Assembly: GCA_029261595.1 (NCBI GenBank) | Contig: JAJDAZ010000019.1 | Coordinates: forward strand, 1 to 38,806 | Length of the DNA stretch: 38,806 bases | Reading direction: 5' to 3' | DNA from: Nitrospinaceae bacterium | GTDB taxonomy: Bacteria; Nitrospinota; Nitrospinia; Nitrospinales; VA-1 | Shown here: one piece after another, positions 38,478-38,806 of the stretch | How the letters are laid out: every line of letters starts with the position of its first letter | How positions within the stretch are numbered: position 1 is the stretch's first letter | Translations under genes and position numbers: made by a program | The notes under the pieces: generated by a model | Told to the model about the DNA's origin: nothing | Seen by the model: the letters and a program-made list of their open reading frames with translations, nothing else | Databases searched by the model: none

Positions 38478-38806
38478 ACACGTTGATCGAACGCCCGGAA
38501 ATCGAGCAGGGGGTCAGCGTGGTGGCCTGTCCGCATCCGTTCAAGGTCGAGCAGGCTTTTCTGACTGTCGAAGCCGGGATGACCGTCGCCGAGCTGATGG
38601 AAACCGTCCAGCCACGTCCGGAACTTCGGATGCACGCGCACGTCGCGATCATGGACACTTACATTCCGCGCGATATGTGGCCGCTGGTCCGCCCCGAACC
38701 GGGGGCGATGGTCACGATCCGCATGGTCCCCACGGGGGGCGGTGGGGGCGGTAAAAATCCGCTTCGGACGTTACTACAGATTGCAGTGATCGCCGCGAGT
38801 TTTGCT
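38474..38806 (+). CDS. Tail tip / host-specificity protein (J-like), N-terminal part, cut by window edge
   Basis: 111 codons, open to the last base. MNTLIERPEIEQGVSVVACP through MVTIRMVPTGGGGGG is a ubiquitin-like N-terminal domain, followed by NPLRTLLQIAVIAASFA, the hydrophobic segment that opens TipJ-family proteins. The frame fits the start of the window, but the middle of the protein is missing, so the join is not seamless. Confidence 0.85.
   Translation, partial: MNTLIERPEIEQGVSVVACPHPFKVEQAFLTVEAGMTVAELMETVQPRPELRMHAHVAIMDTYIPRDMWPLVRPEPGAMVTIRMVPTGGGGGGKNPLRTLLQIAVIAASFA

Overview
The window is almost certainly the near-complete genome of one temperate, long-tailed (siphovirus-type) bacteriophage of a Gram-negative host. 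It reads as a circular molecule opened inside the tail-tip gene. The last 333 bases encode the N-terminus of a lambda-J/TipJ-type tail protein, and the first 2.7 kb encode the rest of such a protein in the same frame. By comparison with the family, a stretch of roughly 100 residues between the two pieces is missing from the window. An intact attP with phage DNA on both sides also argues for an excised or virion form rather than an integrated prophage. The host cannot be named from the sequence. Lipoboxes, signal peptides and lambda-like packaging genes point to a Gram-negative bacterium, and the attachment core matches the 3' half of a bacterial tRNA-Asp(GUC).

Layout. 1-7.5 kb (+): tail tip, glycine-rich fibre, and three consecutive proteins with Sec-like N-termini, one of them LamG/ConA-like. 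7.5-11.3 kb (-): the lysogeny side, with a chimeric membrane/lipoprotein gene and a truncated paralogue, a HicB/HicA toxin-antitoxin pair with its own strong promoter, a WYL-like protein, a small membrane protein and an XRE-type repressor. 11.23-14.3 kb (+): a rightward early promoter, a short leader closed by a strong terminator, and a run of small early genes (zinc-knuckle and tiny one-helix membrane proteins) ending in a PD-(D/E)XK-like nuclease. 14.4-16.05 kb: a divergent tyrosine integrase and attP, with the tRNA-Asp 3' half as core and two pairs of 11-bp tandem arm repeats.

16.05-22 kb (+): HNH protein, a pentapeptide-repeat protein, duplicated small-gene cassettes, a strongly structured non-coding block of about 295 nt, then the replication initiator with an iteron origin inside its coding sequence, a DUF1064 nuclease-like protein and a ribbon-helix-helix protein. 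22.1-23.9 kb (+): a probable lysis segment (muramidase-like protein and holin-like membrane proteins), then a minor tail protein Z and a DUF6527-like protein. 24-38.8 kb (+): the packaging, head and tail operon, with TerS, TerL (lambda gpA type), DUF6148, portal (gpB type), S49 protease with nested scaffold, decoration protein, Mu gpT-type major capsid, connectors, two paralogous tail-terminator-like proteins, tail tube, G/GT chaperone with a canonical -1 slippery site, tape measure, distal tail proteins and NlpC/P60 peptidase.

The genes fit a lambda-like life cycle: repressor and rightward promoter decide lysogeny, integrase uses attP at tRNA-Asp, the initiator fires from its internal origin, and a single rightward late operon builds a virion with lambda-type packaging around a Mu-type capsid protein. 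The least explained parts are the structured RNA candidate at 19486-19780, the duplicated cassettes around it, and the promoter-leader-terminator unit at 11231-11432.
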